Assembly (NCBI RefSeq): GCF_900100795.1
Contig: NZ_FNCO01000013.1
Coordinates: 62,001-126,000 of the forward strand
Direction of reading: 5' to 3'
DNA: 64,000 bases
DNA from: Pseudomonas abietaniphila
Lineage (GTDB): Bacteria > Pseudomonadota > Gammaproteobacteria > Pseudomonadales > Pseudomonadaceae
The notes under the pieces were generated by a model. The model was not told the origin of the DNA. It worked only from the letters and a program-made list of their open reading frames with translations, and did no database searches. Position numbers and translations under genes: made by a program. Positions 17,917-29,038 of the stretch are shown here, piece after piece. Within the stretch, counting starts at the first letter, position 1. The number at the start of each line of letters is the position of its first letter.

Positions 17917-18438
17917 ATGGTTGATTCTTACGACGACTCCTTTGACGGAGAGAAAAGCAAAACCCAGATCAAAAAAGAGCTGCACGCTCTGGTGGATCTG
18001 GGCGAACGCTTGACGACATTCAAGCCCGATGTGCTGGCCAAGCTGCCGCTGACCGATGAGTTGCGTCGGGCATTGGCCGATGCTCCCAAGCACACCGCGC
18101 ACATCGCGCGCAAACGCCACATTTCCTTCATTGGCCGGCTGATGCGCGATCAGAACCTGGATGAAATCCTGGTCCTGCTCGATCAACTCGATGCCTCCAC
18201 GCGCCAATACAACGAGCGCTTTCATAACCTGGAACGCTGGCGCGATCGTCTGGTGACCGGTACTGACGATGTGCTTGAACAGTTCGTCAACGAATACCCG
18301 GAAGCCGATCGTCAGCAACTGCGTTCGCTGATCCGTCAGGCCCAGCACGAGGCCAAGCAAAACAAGGCCCCGACCGCGACCCGCAAAATCTTCAAATACA
18401 TCCGCGAACTGGACGAAACCAAACGCGGACTGCGTTAA
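17917..18438 (+). CDS. yjgA: YjgA/DarP, ribosome-associated DUF615 protein
   Basis: A 173-aa, all-helical, highly charged protein with the DUF615 signature (KSKTQIKKELHALVDLGERL; RRALADAPKHTAHIARKRH). In E. coli it is DarP, which binds late 50S precursors and helps peptidyl-transferase maturation. Translation from ATG 17917 matches homologues; the frame is open further upstream but without family similarity. It diverges from pmbA (107-bp gap holding both promoters) and converges with tldD across a REPIN. Confidence 0.95.
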   Translation: MVDSYDDSFDGEKSKTQIKKELHALVDLGERLTTFKPDVLAKLPLTDELRRALADAPKHTAHIARKRHISFIGRLMRDQNLDEILVLLDQLDASTRQYNERFHNLERWRDRLVTGTDDVLEQFVNEYPEADRQQLRSLIRQAQHEAKQNKAPTATRKIFKYIRELDETKRGLR

Positions 18439-18452
18439 ACCTGTATCGCACC

Positions 18453-18555
18453 TGTAGGAGCGCGCTTGCCCGCGATGGCGGTGTATCAGTCGACATCATG
18501 GCGTCTGGCCTGACGCTATCGTCCGAATGCGGCCCAGAGCAAGCGCGCTCCTACA
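18453..18555. repeat. REPIN, GCGCGCTTGCCCGCGAT type
   Basis: Inverted REP ends (TGTAGGAGCGCGCTTGCCCG ... AGCAAGCGCGCTCCTACA) between convergent yjgA and tldD. The right copy is degenerate after the first 18 bp. Confidence 0.85.
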
Positions 18556-18570
18556 AGGCATCGCTGCTTC

Positions 18571-20010
<1,440 letters not shown>

Positions 20011-20012
20011 AT

Positions 20013-20864
20013 TCACTCCGGGGTGTTGGCAGGCCGCAAAGCGTCCTGCGAAAAAAATCGCCGGTGATTCGATACCGGCATGCGCGCCCGTATGGACGCT
20101 TGTTCTTGACTGTCTCGCTCGGCCAGCAGCACGGCTTCACCCTGTGCCTGCTCGGCCAGCACGCGGCCCCATGGATCGATGATCGCCGCGTGCCCAAATG
20201 TTTCCCTCGGCCCCGGATGAACCCCGCCCTGCGCGGCCGCCAGCATGTAGCACTGGGTCTCGATGGCTCGCGCGCGCAGCAGGATTTCCCAGTGCGCCGC
20301 GCCGGTCACGGCGGTAAAGGCCGACGGCGCGGTAATCAATTCGGCACCTGCTTCACGCAGGGCGGTGTACAGCTCGGGGAAGCGCAGGTCGTAACACACG
20401 GTCAGGCCCAACCGGCCCACTGGCGTGTCGACGACCACCACGTTATCGCCATGAGCATAGTCGTCCGACTCGCGGTAACGACCGCGGCTGTCCGCCACGT
20501 CCACGTCAAACAGGTGCAGCTTGTCGTATCGCGCCACCTGTTGACCCTGATCGTCGACCAACAGCGAACACGCCGTGACTTTGCCTTGCGGCCGACCTTC
20601 GGGCGGCAGCGGCACTGTCCCGGCGACAATCCATAACGTGAGGTCGCGCGCGGCAAGTTTCAACCATGGCAGGATAGGACCTTCGCCCAACGCTTCGGCA
20701 CGACCGAGGGCAGCGACGTCACGACGGCCCATGGCGGCGAAGTTCTCCGGCAGCACGGCCAGCTTCGCACCCGACGCCGCGGCCTGCTCAAGCAGCGCGC
20801 GCGCCTGAGCCAGATTGCCCTCGACGTCGCTCTGGCTGACCATCTGGATCACTGCAAAGGACAT
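20013..20864 (-). CDS. Carbon-nitrogen hydrolase (Nit-type omega-amidase/deaminated glutathione amidase group)
   Basis: A 283-aa member of the nitrilase superfamily with the complete Glu-Lys-Cys triad: Glu in LAVLPENFAAMG, Lys in ARYDKLHLFDVD, Cys in GLTVCYDLRFPELY. The closest characterised relatives (E. coli YbeM, eukaryotic Nit1) hydrolyse deaminated glutathione, a repair reaction. ATG 20864 is preceded by AAGGAG at 5 nt. It sits between yhdP and tldD, an order kept in pseudomonads, but the functional link is unclear. Confidence 0.92.
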   Translation of the reverse strand: MSFAVIQMVSQSDVEGNLAQARALLEQAAASGAKLAVLPENFAAMGRRDVAALGRAEALGEGPILPWLKLAARDLTLWIVAGTVPLPPEGRPQGKVTACSLLVDDQGQQVARYDKLHLFDVDVADSRGRYRESDDYAHGDNVVVVDTPVGRLGLTVCYDLRFPELYTALREAGAELITAPSAFTAVTGAAHWEILLRARAIETQCYMLAAAQGGVHPGPRETFGHAAIIDPWGRVLAEQAQGEAVLLAERDSQEQASIRARMPVSNHRRFFSQDALRPANTPE

Positions 20865-20937
20865 GGGTGCTCCTTGATCGATAAAACTGCACCATCTTTA
20901 TTGACCCCGATTGCCCACGAGCGCCAATGGCTTCTGA

Positions 20938-23900
20938 CTATTGCGGCTTTTCAAACGGCTTGTCGAACGTAATCTTAGGCTCTTTCCAAGGACCCTCGAC
21001 CTTGTACTGGACACTGGCGAATCGGGCGACGCGATCGCCCAGCAGCTTGTCAACCAGGAACAATGCGCCACCAATGGCCGGCGCCCCGACGATCAATGCC
21101 GCGATAGGCAGGTTGTTGGTGACCGGCAAGGTCACCAGCAACTTGGCGTCGACATGATCTCGCACCATGTCCAGCGTGCCATTGAGCTCCAGGTTGCTCG
21201 ACGGGCCGATCATGGTGATAGGGTCACGGGTGACATAGACGCCGTCGCTGGCCACCAGCAGGCCTTTCACCCGGTCATAACTCAGGCCCTTGCCCAGCAA
21301 GTCCGAAAAGTCGAGGCGCAAACGACGCCCGATGGAGTTGAAGTTAAGCAGACCGAACACTCGCAGCGCCTGTGCGCCACCTTCAACCTCGACGAACTGT
21401 CCGTTCTTGAGCGTCGCATCGAGCGTGCCGGAGTAACGCTTGAGCCCTACCCAGGCAGGCGAGCCCGGCCAGCGGCCATCGGCGTTCATTTCGAACTCCT
21501 GGCTGGTCACCGTCGGCGCGAAACCCCACGCTTTCAGCACATCGGCCAGATTCTTGCCCGCCACCTGGCCCTTGAACCAACTGCTGGTCGCACCCGGCGT
21601 GCCTTCCCAGCCGCCATTGCCCAACAGGTTGATGCCTTTGAGGCCCAGGTTCAGATCACTCAGTTGAATACCGTTTGGCGTCGACCTGACCTTCAGCGAC
21701 CAGGCGCCGACCAGTTGATCGCCCTGGAACAGCTGGGTGATCTTGATGTTCATCGCCGGGATGTTACGGGGATCGACATCGGCCAGCGGGTCCGGCGCGT
21801 TTTCAACGACTGCGGCGTTCGGGTCCGGCGCAGGCAATTTCACGTACAGAAGATTGATGTCGGCAGGCGTCGCCTTGTTATCCGGCAGCGTGGCTGAACC
21901 TTTGATCTTCGAACTGTCCAGCGACAGGCCCCAACTGGCGTCACTGCGCTTGAGCTGCACGTCGGCCTGATCGAGTGTGGTGCCCATGGCGGTGAGCTTG
22001 CCGATTTGCAGATCGACGCTGTTCAGCAGCTGTTTGGCGCTGCCGCCCGGATCATTGCCGGCATAACGCTCGACCATCGCCTGCCACGGCGCAATGTCCA
22101 GTTCGGACAAGGAGCCCCGAACGCGCAGGCCTTTGGCGTCCGGAACGATCGCGCCACCCTGGCCCAGGAACAACTCACCCCGTCCGTCCGCAAACTTGCC
22201 TGCAGGCGCCGCGAACGCGAAGTTGGCAAGGTTGCCGTATCCCACACCGATACGCCGTTCCGCGCCCTGCAGGTTCATCCGGAAATCGGTATCGCGGGTT
22301 TCATCGGCGGCCTTGCCGAACGGCGCAGGCAGGTCGACCGTTACCCCTTTGAGATTCGAGTTGATCAGCAACTGGCTGTCGGCACCGCTGAGCGTGACTT
22401 GCAACTGGTACGGGAGGTCGCCCGACACCGGCAGGGGTTGCGTGACATTCAGCCAATCGGTCAGACGCTTGGTCGCGATCTGACTGCTGGCGACGATACG
22501 CGTCACCGGGGCGCCGGGTTTTCCCTCGGCAAAGATTTCGGCGTTGAGCGGTTTGTCGAAGGCCGTTGCCTTGATGTTCTTGCCGCTCAGGCCTTTGGCG
22601 TAGTCAAAGCGGAAATTGCCCTTGAGCTGCGTCAGATCAAGCACGGGGTCTGCCAGCCTCAAGCGCGCGCTGTCGGTGTTGAAGTCCACGGCAACCTTGG
22701 GCTCCTGGCCCTTGACCAGCGGCACATCGAGGTTGATATGTCCCTGCAGCGGGCCCTCCGCCTGCCATCCGGCAAACGTCTGACCGGTGCCGATCGGCGC
22801 TTCCTGCAGAATCTTCATGCCGTCCTGAAGGCTACCGTTGAAGTCGCCGTCCACCAGCAGATGGCCAGGCTGGCCGGCCGGGGTGTGGGGAACATCCACA
22901 GCAACGTTGCTGACCTGGGTGCCCAGCAACTGGCCTTTACTGGCCCGGATCCGCACACCGCTGTTTTCAACGAACACGTTGCCGTCCACGCCCGTGAGCT
23001 GCGGCCAGCCCGGCTGGAACGCCAGATTCGCGTTCTTCACATTGAAGAACAGCGTGATGACGCGCGCCACGTCCGGCGCATCGTGGTTGATCGAGCCCTG
23101 ATACTGGAAGAAGCCTTCTTTGACATTGCCGCTCAACACGGCCGTGCGCAGCCATTGATCGACGCCAGGGTTGAGCATCGCGGGCAGGTACTTGGACGTG
23201 TATTTACCGTCGCCATCGACCATGCCCACGCGCAGGTCCATGTAATCTTCCTGGTCGTGGTTGAAGTGCAGACGAATCAGGAAGTCACTGGCGATCTTGC
23301 CTTCGTCGCCGAGGACCTTGATGTACGGCGCGATCAGCGTGAAACCCTGATCGTCCAGCGCATAGGTCAAGCGTGCTTCGGCATGCCGGTACTTCCATTC
23401 ATTGTTGAAGATCGGCGCCAGATGAAGCATGAAGTCGTCGGTGTTCAGGCGCAGCTCGCCCTGCCCCAGATCCCCACTGATCGCGCCGCTGACGTTTCCG
23501 GCGGCCGGCGCGCCGTGATAGGCGTCGAAGCCCAGTTTGTCCAGATTTGCCGCAAAGCTGACGCGCTTGGGCCCTTCAGCCTGCGGGCGGTAGTCGAGCA
23601 GCAGATTACGCACGCCGCCCGTGAAATTCAGGTGATCGAGCACCACCATCAGCTTGTCCGGAAGCGGCGCGAGTGAATCCAGCAACGGCGTGACCGGGGT
23701 CAGGTCCAACCGGTCGGCCTGGACGTGCCACAACTCTTCGTTGTCAGACGTTGCCGCGGTCTGGGTCAGATCAATCCGGCTTTCCCAACGCTTGCCGGCG
23801 ATGTCCATGGCCAGTGAATTCGCCGTAACCGCGAATCCCTTGTCATTGCGCTGAAACCACGCATTGAGCGCCAGGTTGTCGATCTTTGAGGTCTTGTGAT

Positions 23901-24753
23901 CGGCGTAGCCGCCCTTGAACTGCGGCGCGTTAAGCCGCGCAACGGCGGTCTGCAGCGTGCCTTTGCCCCACGTCAGCCAGAACTCACCACCGGCCTTGAG
24001 GTTCTTGATCTTCCAGTCACGGGTCAGGCTCTTCGGCAACCATTTCGCCCAGTCGCTCTGCGGCAGGCTCAGGTACACCTCGGCCTCGCCATCTCGCCAT
24101 TCGCTGGCGCGTACTTTTGAACGCACGTTAAGGGACAGCGGCTGGCCGTCAGGCAAGGTCACGCGCGCATCCAGACGCTGATGCAGGCTCCCGGTCTTCA
24201 GGGTCATGCTGACGTAGGTCAGGGTGAGCGGGGATTGCTCGTAGGGTTGCAGCGTGATCTGACTGTCGAACAACGACAGCTGCGAGATCATCTGCATCTG
24301 CTTCAACGCTTGCTCGGGGTCGAAAGGCTTGTCGTCCTGCACGGGAAGGCCCTGAAGCGCCCAATGGCCGTCCTTGTCTTCCTTGAGCCCCAGTTGCAGC
24401 CCGTCGAGTTCAAGCCGGGCGATGCGCACCTGGCGCGCTTTCACACTCGCCCACAGGTCGGGCACTGCACGCACATGGTCCAGCCGCAGGGAATTGTTGC
24501 CTTGGCCGACCGTCACATCCCGAGCGACGAAGATCGGTGAAAATCCGCTCCAGCTGCCTTCCAGGCGTCCGATGCTGACGGGCATCCCGACCGCAGCTTG
24601 CGCCTTGCTTTCAACGTCGGCCCGGTATTCGGCCACCATGGGCACCAGTCCACGGCCGAGGCTGACGTACAACGCCACCAGCACCAGAACCAGCGCGCAC
24701 AGGATCAGGCCCCAACGCGTCAGAGCTGCGAAAAATCGGGTCAGACGCTCCAT
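20938..24753 (-). CDS. yhdP: YhdP, AsmA-like envelope lipid-transport protein
   Basis: A 1271-aa protein with one N-terminal membrane helix (RWGLILCALVLVLVALYVSL) and a very long periplasmic part of repeated beta-strands, as in the AsmA-like proteins. YhdP, TamB and YdbH form hydrophobic grooves that carry phospholipids from inner to outer membrane. The start MERLTRFFAALTRWG is typical. It lies downstream of rng with a 199-bp gap and upstream of the nitrilase (73 bp). Length agrees with E. coli YhdP (1266 aa). Confidence 0.95.
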   Translation of the reverse strand: MERLTRFFAALTRWGLILCALVLVLVALYVSLGRGLVPMVAEYRADVESKAQAAVGMPVSIGRLEGSWSGFSPIFVARDVTVGQGNNSLRLDHVRAVPDLWASVKARQVRIARLELDGLQLGLKEDKDGHWALQGLPVQDDKPFDPEQALKQMQMISQLSLFDSQITLQPYEQSPLTLTYVSMTLKTGSLHQRLDARVTLPDGQPLSLNVRSKVRASEWRDGEAEVYLSLPQSDWAKWLPKSLTRDWKIKNLKAGGEFWLTWGKGTLQTAVARLNAPQFKGGYADHKTSKIDNLALNAWFQRNDKGFAVTANSLAMDIAGKRWESRIDLTQTAATSDNEELWHVQADRLDLTPVTPLLDSLAPLPDKLMVVLDHLNFTGGVRNLLLDYRPQAEGPKRVSFAANLDKLGFDAYHGAPAAGNVSGAISGDLGQGELRLNTDDFMLHLAPIFNNEWKYRHAEARLTYALDDQGFTLIAPYIKVLGDEGKIASDFLIRLHFNHDQEDYMDLRVGMVDGDGKYTSKYLPAMLNPGVDQWLRTAVLSGNVKEGFFQYQGSINHDAPDVARVITLFFNVKNANLAFQPGWPQLTGVDGNVFVENSGVRIRASKGQLLGTQVSNVAVDVPHTPAGQPGHLLVDGDFNGSLQDGMKILQEAPIGTGQTFAGWQAEGPLQGHINLDVPLVKGQEPKVAVDFNTDSARLRLADPVLDLTQLKGNFRFDYAKGLSGKNIKATAFDKPLNAEIFAEGKPGAPVTRIVASSQIATKRLTDWLNVTQPLPVSGDLPYQLQVTLSGADSQLLINSNLKGVTVDLPAPFGKAADETRDTDFRMNLQGAERRIGVGYGNLANFAFAAPAGKFADGRGELFLGQGGAIVPDAKGLRVRGSLSELDIAPWQAMVERYAGNDPGGSAKQLLNSVDLQIGKLTAMGTTLDQADVQLKRSDASWGLSLDSSKIKGSATLPDNKATPADINLLYVKLPAPDPNAAVVENAPDPLADVDPRNIPAMNIKITQLFQGDQLVGAWSLKVRSTPNGIQLSDLNLGLKGINLLGNGGWEGTPGATSSWFKGQVAGKNLADVLKAWGFAPTVTSQEFEMNADGRWPGSPAWVGLKRYSGTLDATLKNGQFVEVEGGAQALRVFGLLNFNSIGRRLRLDFSDLLGKGLSYDRVKGLLVASDGVYVTRDPITMIGPSSNLELNGTLDMVRDHVDAKLLVTLPVTNNLPIAALIVGAPAIGGALFLVDKLLGDRVARFASVQYKVEGPWKEPKITFDKPFEKPQ

Positions 24754-24952
24754 GTCGCCGAACCTCCGTGCAGAGAGCCTGCACAGGGCATCCGGCTCAA
24801 TCTTGCAGGTGTGTGTTCGTCCGGAAAAAACTCATTCGCCACGCATCGTTCTCTTTGAAGGGCATCCGTGCCATCGGCCGGTCGGGCTCGGTGTTCTGGT
24901 TTCGACAGCGGCACACGCTTTATGAAGCCCGCGCCACTGCTTTCAAGCACTG

Positions 24953-26410
24953 TCAGAGCAGCACAACGTCATATTGTTCCTGGGAATACATGGTTTCGAC
25001 CTGGAACCGAATGGTTCTTCCGATGAACACCTCGAGTTCGGCCACGTTACCCGACTCCTCATCAAGCAAACGATCCACGACTTTCTGGTTGGCCAGCACC
25101 CGATAACCCAACGCCTGATAAGCGCGCGCTTCACGCAGAATCTCACGAAAGATTTCGTAGCAGATCGTCTCGGGGGTTTTCAGCTTGCCACGGCCCTGAC
25201 AACTGCTGCACGGCTCGCACAACACTTGTTCAAGGCTCTCGCGGGTACGCTTGCGGGTCATCTGCACCAGACCCAGCTCAGTGATGCCGATGATATTGGT
25301 CTTGGCATGGTCGCGTTCGAGCTGTTTTTCCAGCGTACGCAGGACCTGCCGCTGGTGCTCGCCGTCTTCCATGTCGATGAAGTCGATGATGATGATCCCG
25401 CCGATGTTGCGCAGACGCAGCTGGCGGGCAATCGCGGTGGCGGCTTCCAGGTTGGTTTTGAAGATGGTCTCTTCAAGATTCCGGTGACCGACGAACGCGC
25501 CGGTGTTGACGTCGATGGTGGTCATCGCTTCTGCCGGATCGATCACCAGATAGCCGCCGGACTTGAGCGGCACCTTGCGCTCCAGCGCCCTCTGAATTTC
25601 GTCCTCAACGCCGTAGAGGTCGAAAATCGGCCGCTCGCCCGGGTAGTGCTCCAGACGGTCGGCAATTTCCGGCATCAGCTCGGCGACGAACTGCGTGGTT
25701 TTCTGGAAGGTTTCACGGGAGTCGATGCGTATTTTTTCGATGCGGGGGCTGACCAGGTCACGCAGGGTTCGCAGCGCCAGACCGAGGTCTTCGTAGATCA
25801 CGCTCGCCGGACTGATCGTTTTGATCTGTTCGCCGATCTGATCCCAAAGCCTGCGCAGATAACGGATGTCCATCATGATTTCATCCGCCCCGGCGCCTTC
25901 GGCCGCCGTGCGCAGGATGAAACCGCCCTTTTCCTTGATCCCTTCCTTGGCCACGCAATCGCTGACCACCTGTTTCAGGCGTTCGCGTTCGGTTTCGTCC
26001 TCGATCTTCAGGGAAATGCCGACATGCGCCGTGCGCGGCATGTACACCAGATAACGTGACGGAATGGACAGTTGGGTGGTCAGGCGTGCGCCTTTGCTGC
26101 CGATCGGGTCTTTGGTGACCTGCACGACCAGGCTCTGGCCTTCATGAACCAGCGAGCTGATGGTTTCAACCGCCGGGCCTTCACGCATGGAGATTTCCGA
26201 CGCGTGAATGAACGCAGCGCGGTCCAGGCCGATGTCGATGAATGCGGCCTGCATCCCTGGCAGCACACGTACCACCTTGCCCTTGTAGATGTTGCCGACG
26301 ATCCCGCGACGTTGGGTCCGCTCGACGTGAACCTCTTGCAAAACCCCGTTCTCAACGACGGCCACGCGCGACTCCATCGGCGTGATGTTGATCAGAATCT
26401 CTTCACTCAT
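24953..26410 (-). CDS. rng: Ribonuclease G
   Basis: A 485-aa endoribonuclease of the RNase E/G family that matures the 5' end of 16S rRNA. An S1 domain lies at about residues 38-120 (GNIYKGKVVRVLPGMQAAF). The catalytic Mg-binding Asp residues are in TTIDVNTGAFVGH and IIIIDFIDM, and the Zn-link is in LCEPCSSCQGRG. It lacks the long C-terminal scaffold of RNase E, as expected for RNase G. Its start overlaps the maf stop by 4 nt within the mre-maf-rng operon. Confidence 0.97.
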   Translation of the reverse strand: MSEEILINITPMESRVAVVENGVLQEVHVERTQRRGIVGNIYKGKVVRVLPGMQAAFIDIGLDRAAFIHASEISMREGPAVETISSLVHEGQSLVVQVTKDPIGSKGARLTTQLSIPSRYLVYMPRTAHVGISLKIEDETERERLKQVVSDCVAKEGIKEKGGFILRTAAEGAGADEIMMDIRYLRRLWDQIGEQIKTISPASVIYEDLGLALRTLRDLVSPRIEKIRIDSRETFQKTTQFVAELMPEIADRLEHYPGERPIFDLYGVEDEIQRALERKVPLKSGGYLVIDPAEAMTTIDVNTGAFVGHRNLEETIFKTNLEAATAIARQLRLRNIGGIIIIDFIDMEDGEHQRQVLRTLEKQLERDHAKTNIIGITELGLVQMTRKRTRESLEQVLCEPCSSCQGRGKLKTPETICYEIFREILREARAYQALGYRVLANQKVVDRLLDEESGNVAELEVFIGRTIRFQVETMYSQEQYDVVLL

Positions 26411-27018
26411 GGCTTGTCACCTTCCAGGCATTGCCAACAGGGTATGCCGAAACGCTGCAGGATTTCTGCGGTTTCGCACAACGGCAAGCCGACGACCGCA
26501 GAATAGCTGCCGCTCAGGTGCTCAACGAACACCGCCCCCAGTCCCTGAATGCCGTAGCTGCCGGCCTTGTCGCAAGGCTCGCCGCTGGCCCAGTACGCGT
26601 GGGCTTCTTCGGTGGAGATGGAGCGAAAACGTACACGACTGCTGACGACGCGGGTTTCGCAATGCTGTTCATCGACCACGGCGATGGCGGTCAACACCTC
26701 ATGCTCACGGTTCGACAGCCCGGCGAGCATGGCCAGCGCCTCGGCTTCATCGGCGGGTTTGCCGAGGATGCGCCCATCGAGCACCACGGCGGTGTCGGCG
26801 CCCAGTACGCAGGCAGTGGGATAAGCAGGGTCGTTGGCGAGTTGCAGCAGGCCGGCGTCGGCCTTGCCACGCGCCAGACGCTCGACATACGCGGCAGGCG
26901 TTTCGTCCTGGAGCGGGGTTTCGTCGATGTCCGCGCTGAGCGTGGTGAACGGCACGCCGATTTGCGTCAGCAATTCACGACGGCGCGGGGAGCCGGAGGC
27001 GAGAAGCAGTTGTGGCAT
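26407..27018 (-). CDS. maf: Maf/YhdE nucleoside triphosphate pyrophosphatase
   Basis: A 203-aa Maf protein with the signature LLASGSPRRRELL and catalytic Asp in GADTAVVLDGRILGKP. The YhdE subgroup hydrolyses dTTP and UTP, including non-canonical pyrimidines, and links to septum control. It lies between mreD (154 bp) and rng (overlap), as in many gamma-proteobacteria. Confidence 0.95.
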   Translation of the reverse strand: MPQLLLASGSPRRRELLTQIGVPFTTLSADIDETPLQDETPAAYVERLARGKADAGLLQLANDPAYPTACVLGADTAVVLDGRILGKPADEAEALAMLAGLSNREHEVLTAIAVVDEQHCETRVVSSRVRFRSISTEEAHAYWASGEPCDKAGSYGIQGLGAVFVEHLSGSYSAVVGLPLCETAEILQRFGIPCWQCLEGDKP

Positions 27019-27172
27019 GGGACGTCTCCGTGTCTTTGACTTTCAGCTTAGGCGTTGCGTGAGAACCGGCGAAGAGCACATCGGCGTTCAGATCGATCCA
27101 GTGTTTCACAAGACATCTGCCAGACATTGCCCAAGCAAACCGCTCCCACAGGGTCAATCAGCGGTCAGCCAG

Positions 27173-27664
27173 TCAATTGATCTTCAAACGCAGGCGCAAT
27201 CCGCGCAGTCCGTAGCTGACCCAAGGCCAGAGCAAGGCGCTCACCAACGCTGGCAAGACCAGCGCAAGGGTCGGCTGGCGGTTGCCGGTCAGCGCGCTGA
27301 GCCACAGCTGGACCAGTTGCGCGAGGCCGAAAATCACCAGAAGCACCAGGCATTGCTGCCACATCGGGAACATACGCAAGCGTTGCTGCAATGACAGAAC
27401 CAGGAAGGTAATCAGCGTCAGGATCAACGCGTTCTGCCCCAGCAGCGTGCCATACAGCACATCCTCGGCCAGGCCCAGCATCCAGGCGGTGACCATGCCG
27501 ATCTTGTGTGGCAAAGCCAGCGCCCAAAACGCCAACAGCAACGCCAGCCAGAGCGGGCGAAAGATTTCCATGAATTGCGGGAGCGGCGAGACGCTGAGCA
27601 GCAGACCGATTGCAAAGGTCAGCCAGACCACCCAGCCGTTTCGTGCGGGAGCGTGACGAGCCAT
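27173..27664 (-). CDS. mreD: Rod-shape protein MreD
   Basis: A 163-aa inner-membrane protein with five to six hydrophobic helices (WVVWLTFAIGLLLSV; LGLAEDVLYGTLLGQNAL). The AEDVLYGTLLG motif is typical of MreD. It bridges MreC and the elongation machinery. Its ATG shares one base with the mreC stop (TAATG), giving translational coupling. Confidence 0.95.
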   Translation of the reverse strand: MARHAPARNGWVVWLTFAIGLLLSVSPLPQFMEIFRPLWLALLLAFWALALPHKIGMVTAWMLGLAEDVLYGTLLGQNALILTLITFLVLSLQQRLRMFPMWQQCLVLLVIFGLAQLVQLWLSALTGNRQPTLALVLPALVSALLWPWVSYGLRGLRLRLKIN

Positions 27665-28830
27665 TATTCTTCCCTCTGGCGCGGCGCCGCTGGCGTGGCA
27701 GCCGGCGTAGCCGGTTTAGGTGCGGCGGGCTTCACTGCCGGCTTGGCGGCTGGCTTGCTTGCGGCAGGCTTGGCGGGCGTCGCGGCAGACGCAGGGGCTG
27801 CGGCGGGCGTTGTCGCCGCCGGCGTTGGCGATGTGCTGTGACCCGTCGCTGCAGGTTTGGGCACCGTGGCCGGCACGACCGGTTTGTTCGGTGTCGCCGC
27901 TGGCGCGGCGCCCGGCACGGTGGCCGAAGGCACGGCGGCAGGGTCGGCGGCCTGACGGTCCAGCGACTCCTGCTGTTGCGCAGCGTCGGCGGCGCGCTCT
28001 TCAGGCGAACGACCGTCAGAAAACACCAGCAACAGATAACGGCTGCGGTTCAAGGCGGCCGTCGGCACCGCACGAACGATCGCAAACGGCTGGCCGGAGT
28101 CGTGAATCACTTCCTTGACCGTTGCCACGGGATAACCCGCCGGGAAACGCTGCCCCAGACCGGAACTCACCAGCAGGTCGCCTTCCTTGATGTCGGCGGT
28201 GTCGGCGACGTGGCGCAACTCCAGACGCTCAGGGTTGCCGGTGCCGCTGGCGATGGCGCGCAGACCGTTACGGTTCACCTGGACCGGAATGCTGTGGGTG
28301 GTGTCGGTCAGCAGCAGGACACGTGAGGTGTACGGCATCAGCTCGACCACCTGGCCCATCAGGCCTCGTGCATCGAGCACTGGCTGGCCCAGCACCACAC
28401 CGTCGCGCTCACCTTTGTTGATGATGATGCGGTGCGTGAAGGGGTTGGGGTCCATGCCGATCAGCTCGGCGACTTCGACCTTCTCGTTGACCAGCGCCGA
28501 GGAGTTCAGCAACTCGCGCAGTCGAACGTTCTGCTCGGTCAGGGCGGCCAGCTTTTGCAGGCGGCCTTGCAGCAGCAGGTTTTCGGTCTTGAGTTTTTCG
28601 TTTTCGGCGGCGAGCTCGGTGCGACTGCCAAACTGGCTGGCAACGCCCTGATACAGGCGCTCAGGCAGGTCAGCGATCCAGTAAGACTGCATCAGGACCA
28701 GCGACATCTGACTGCGAACAGGCTTGAGCAGCGTGAAGCGGGCGTCCACGACCATGACGGCCACGGACAGGACGACCAGCACCAACAGACGAACGCCCAG
28801 CGACGGGCCCTTTGAGAAAAGCGGTTTAAT
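27664..28830 (-). CDS. mreC: Rod-shape protein MreC, apparent ATT start
   Basis: A 388-aa inner-membrane protein with one N-terminal helix, a coiled coil (ELAAENEKLKTENLLLQGRL), two beta domains, and an unusually long Ala/Pro/Lys-rich C-terminal tail (about residues 280-388). It organises RodA/PBP2 with MreB. The conserved N-terminus IKPLFSKGPSLGVRLLV is preceded by AAGGAG, 6 nt, then ATT; no ATG, GTG or TTG exists upstream before a stop at 28875. The only canonical later start (TTG 28785) has no ribosome site and would cut into the membrane helix. ATT initiation is therefore inferred; this codon is rare and sensitive to IF3. Confidence 0.92.
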   Translation of the reverse strand: MKPLFSKGPSLGVRLLVLVVLSVAVMVVDARFTLLKPVRSQMSLVLMQSYWIADLPERLYQGVASQFGSRTELAAENEKLKTENLLLQGRLQKLAALTEQNVRLRELLNSSALVNEKVEVAELIGMDPNPFTHRIIINKGERDGVVLGQPVLDARGLMGQVVELMPYTSRVLLLTDTTHSIPVQVNRNGLRAIASGTGNPERLELRHVADTADIKEGDLLVSSGLGQRFPAGYPVATVKEVIHDSGQPFAIVRAVPTAALNRSRYLLLVFSDGRSPEERAADAAQQQESLDRQAADPAAVPSATVPGAAPAATPNKPVVPATVPKPAATGHSTSPTPAATTPAAAPASAATPAKPAASKPAAKPAVKPAAPKPATPAATPAAPRQREE

Positions 28831-28981
28831 GGGCCGCTCCTTCCAGGGATGCTTGTGTTTGGCTGTGCTTATTCATGCGACATGAAACCGGCCTGGTGCG
28901 GATTGATGGAAATACAGGGGCGTCAGATTTGCAGCATCAGGCGTTCAATACAACAGCAGGACGTCAACAAATCAAACACGC

Positions 28982-29009
28982 ACAGGCAGCACCGGGAGAT
29001 GCTGCCTGT
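28982..29009 (-). terminator. Hairpin in the mreB-mreC gap
   Basis: A perfect 10-bp stem (ACAGGCAGCA/TGCTGCCTGT, 8-nt loop) 30 nt past the mreB stop. On the minus strand it is followed by only a weak U-rich stretch (GUGUUUGAUUUG), so it is more likely an attenuator or 3'-end stabiliser that keeps MreB above MreCD than a full terminator. Confidence 0.6.
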
Positions 29010-29038
29010 CGAGCTCATCAGGGTAGCGCTCCGGCGAC

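Noticed and set aside
28663..28785. mreC starting at TTG 28785
   Set aside because: No ribosome site, and it would remove the conserved N-terminus and part of the membrane helix.
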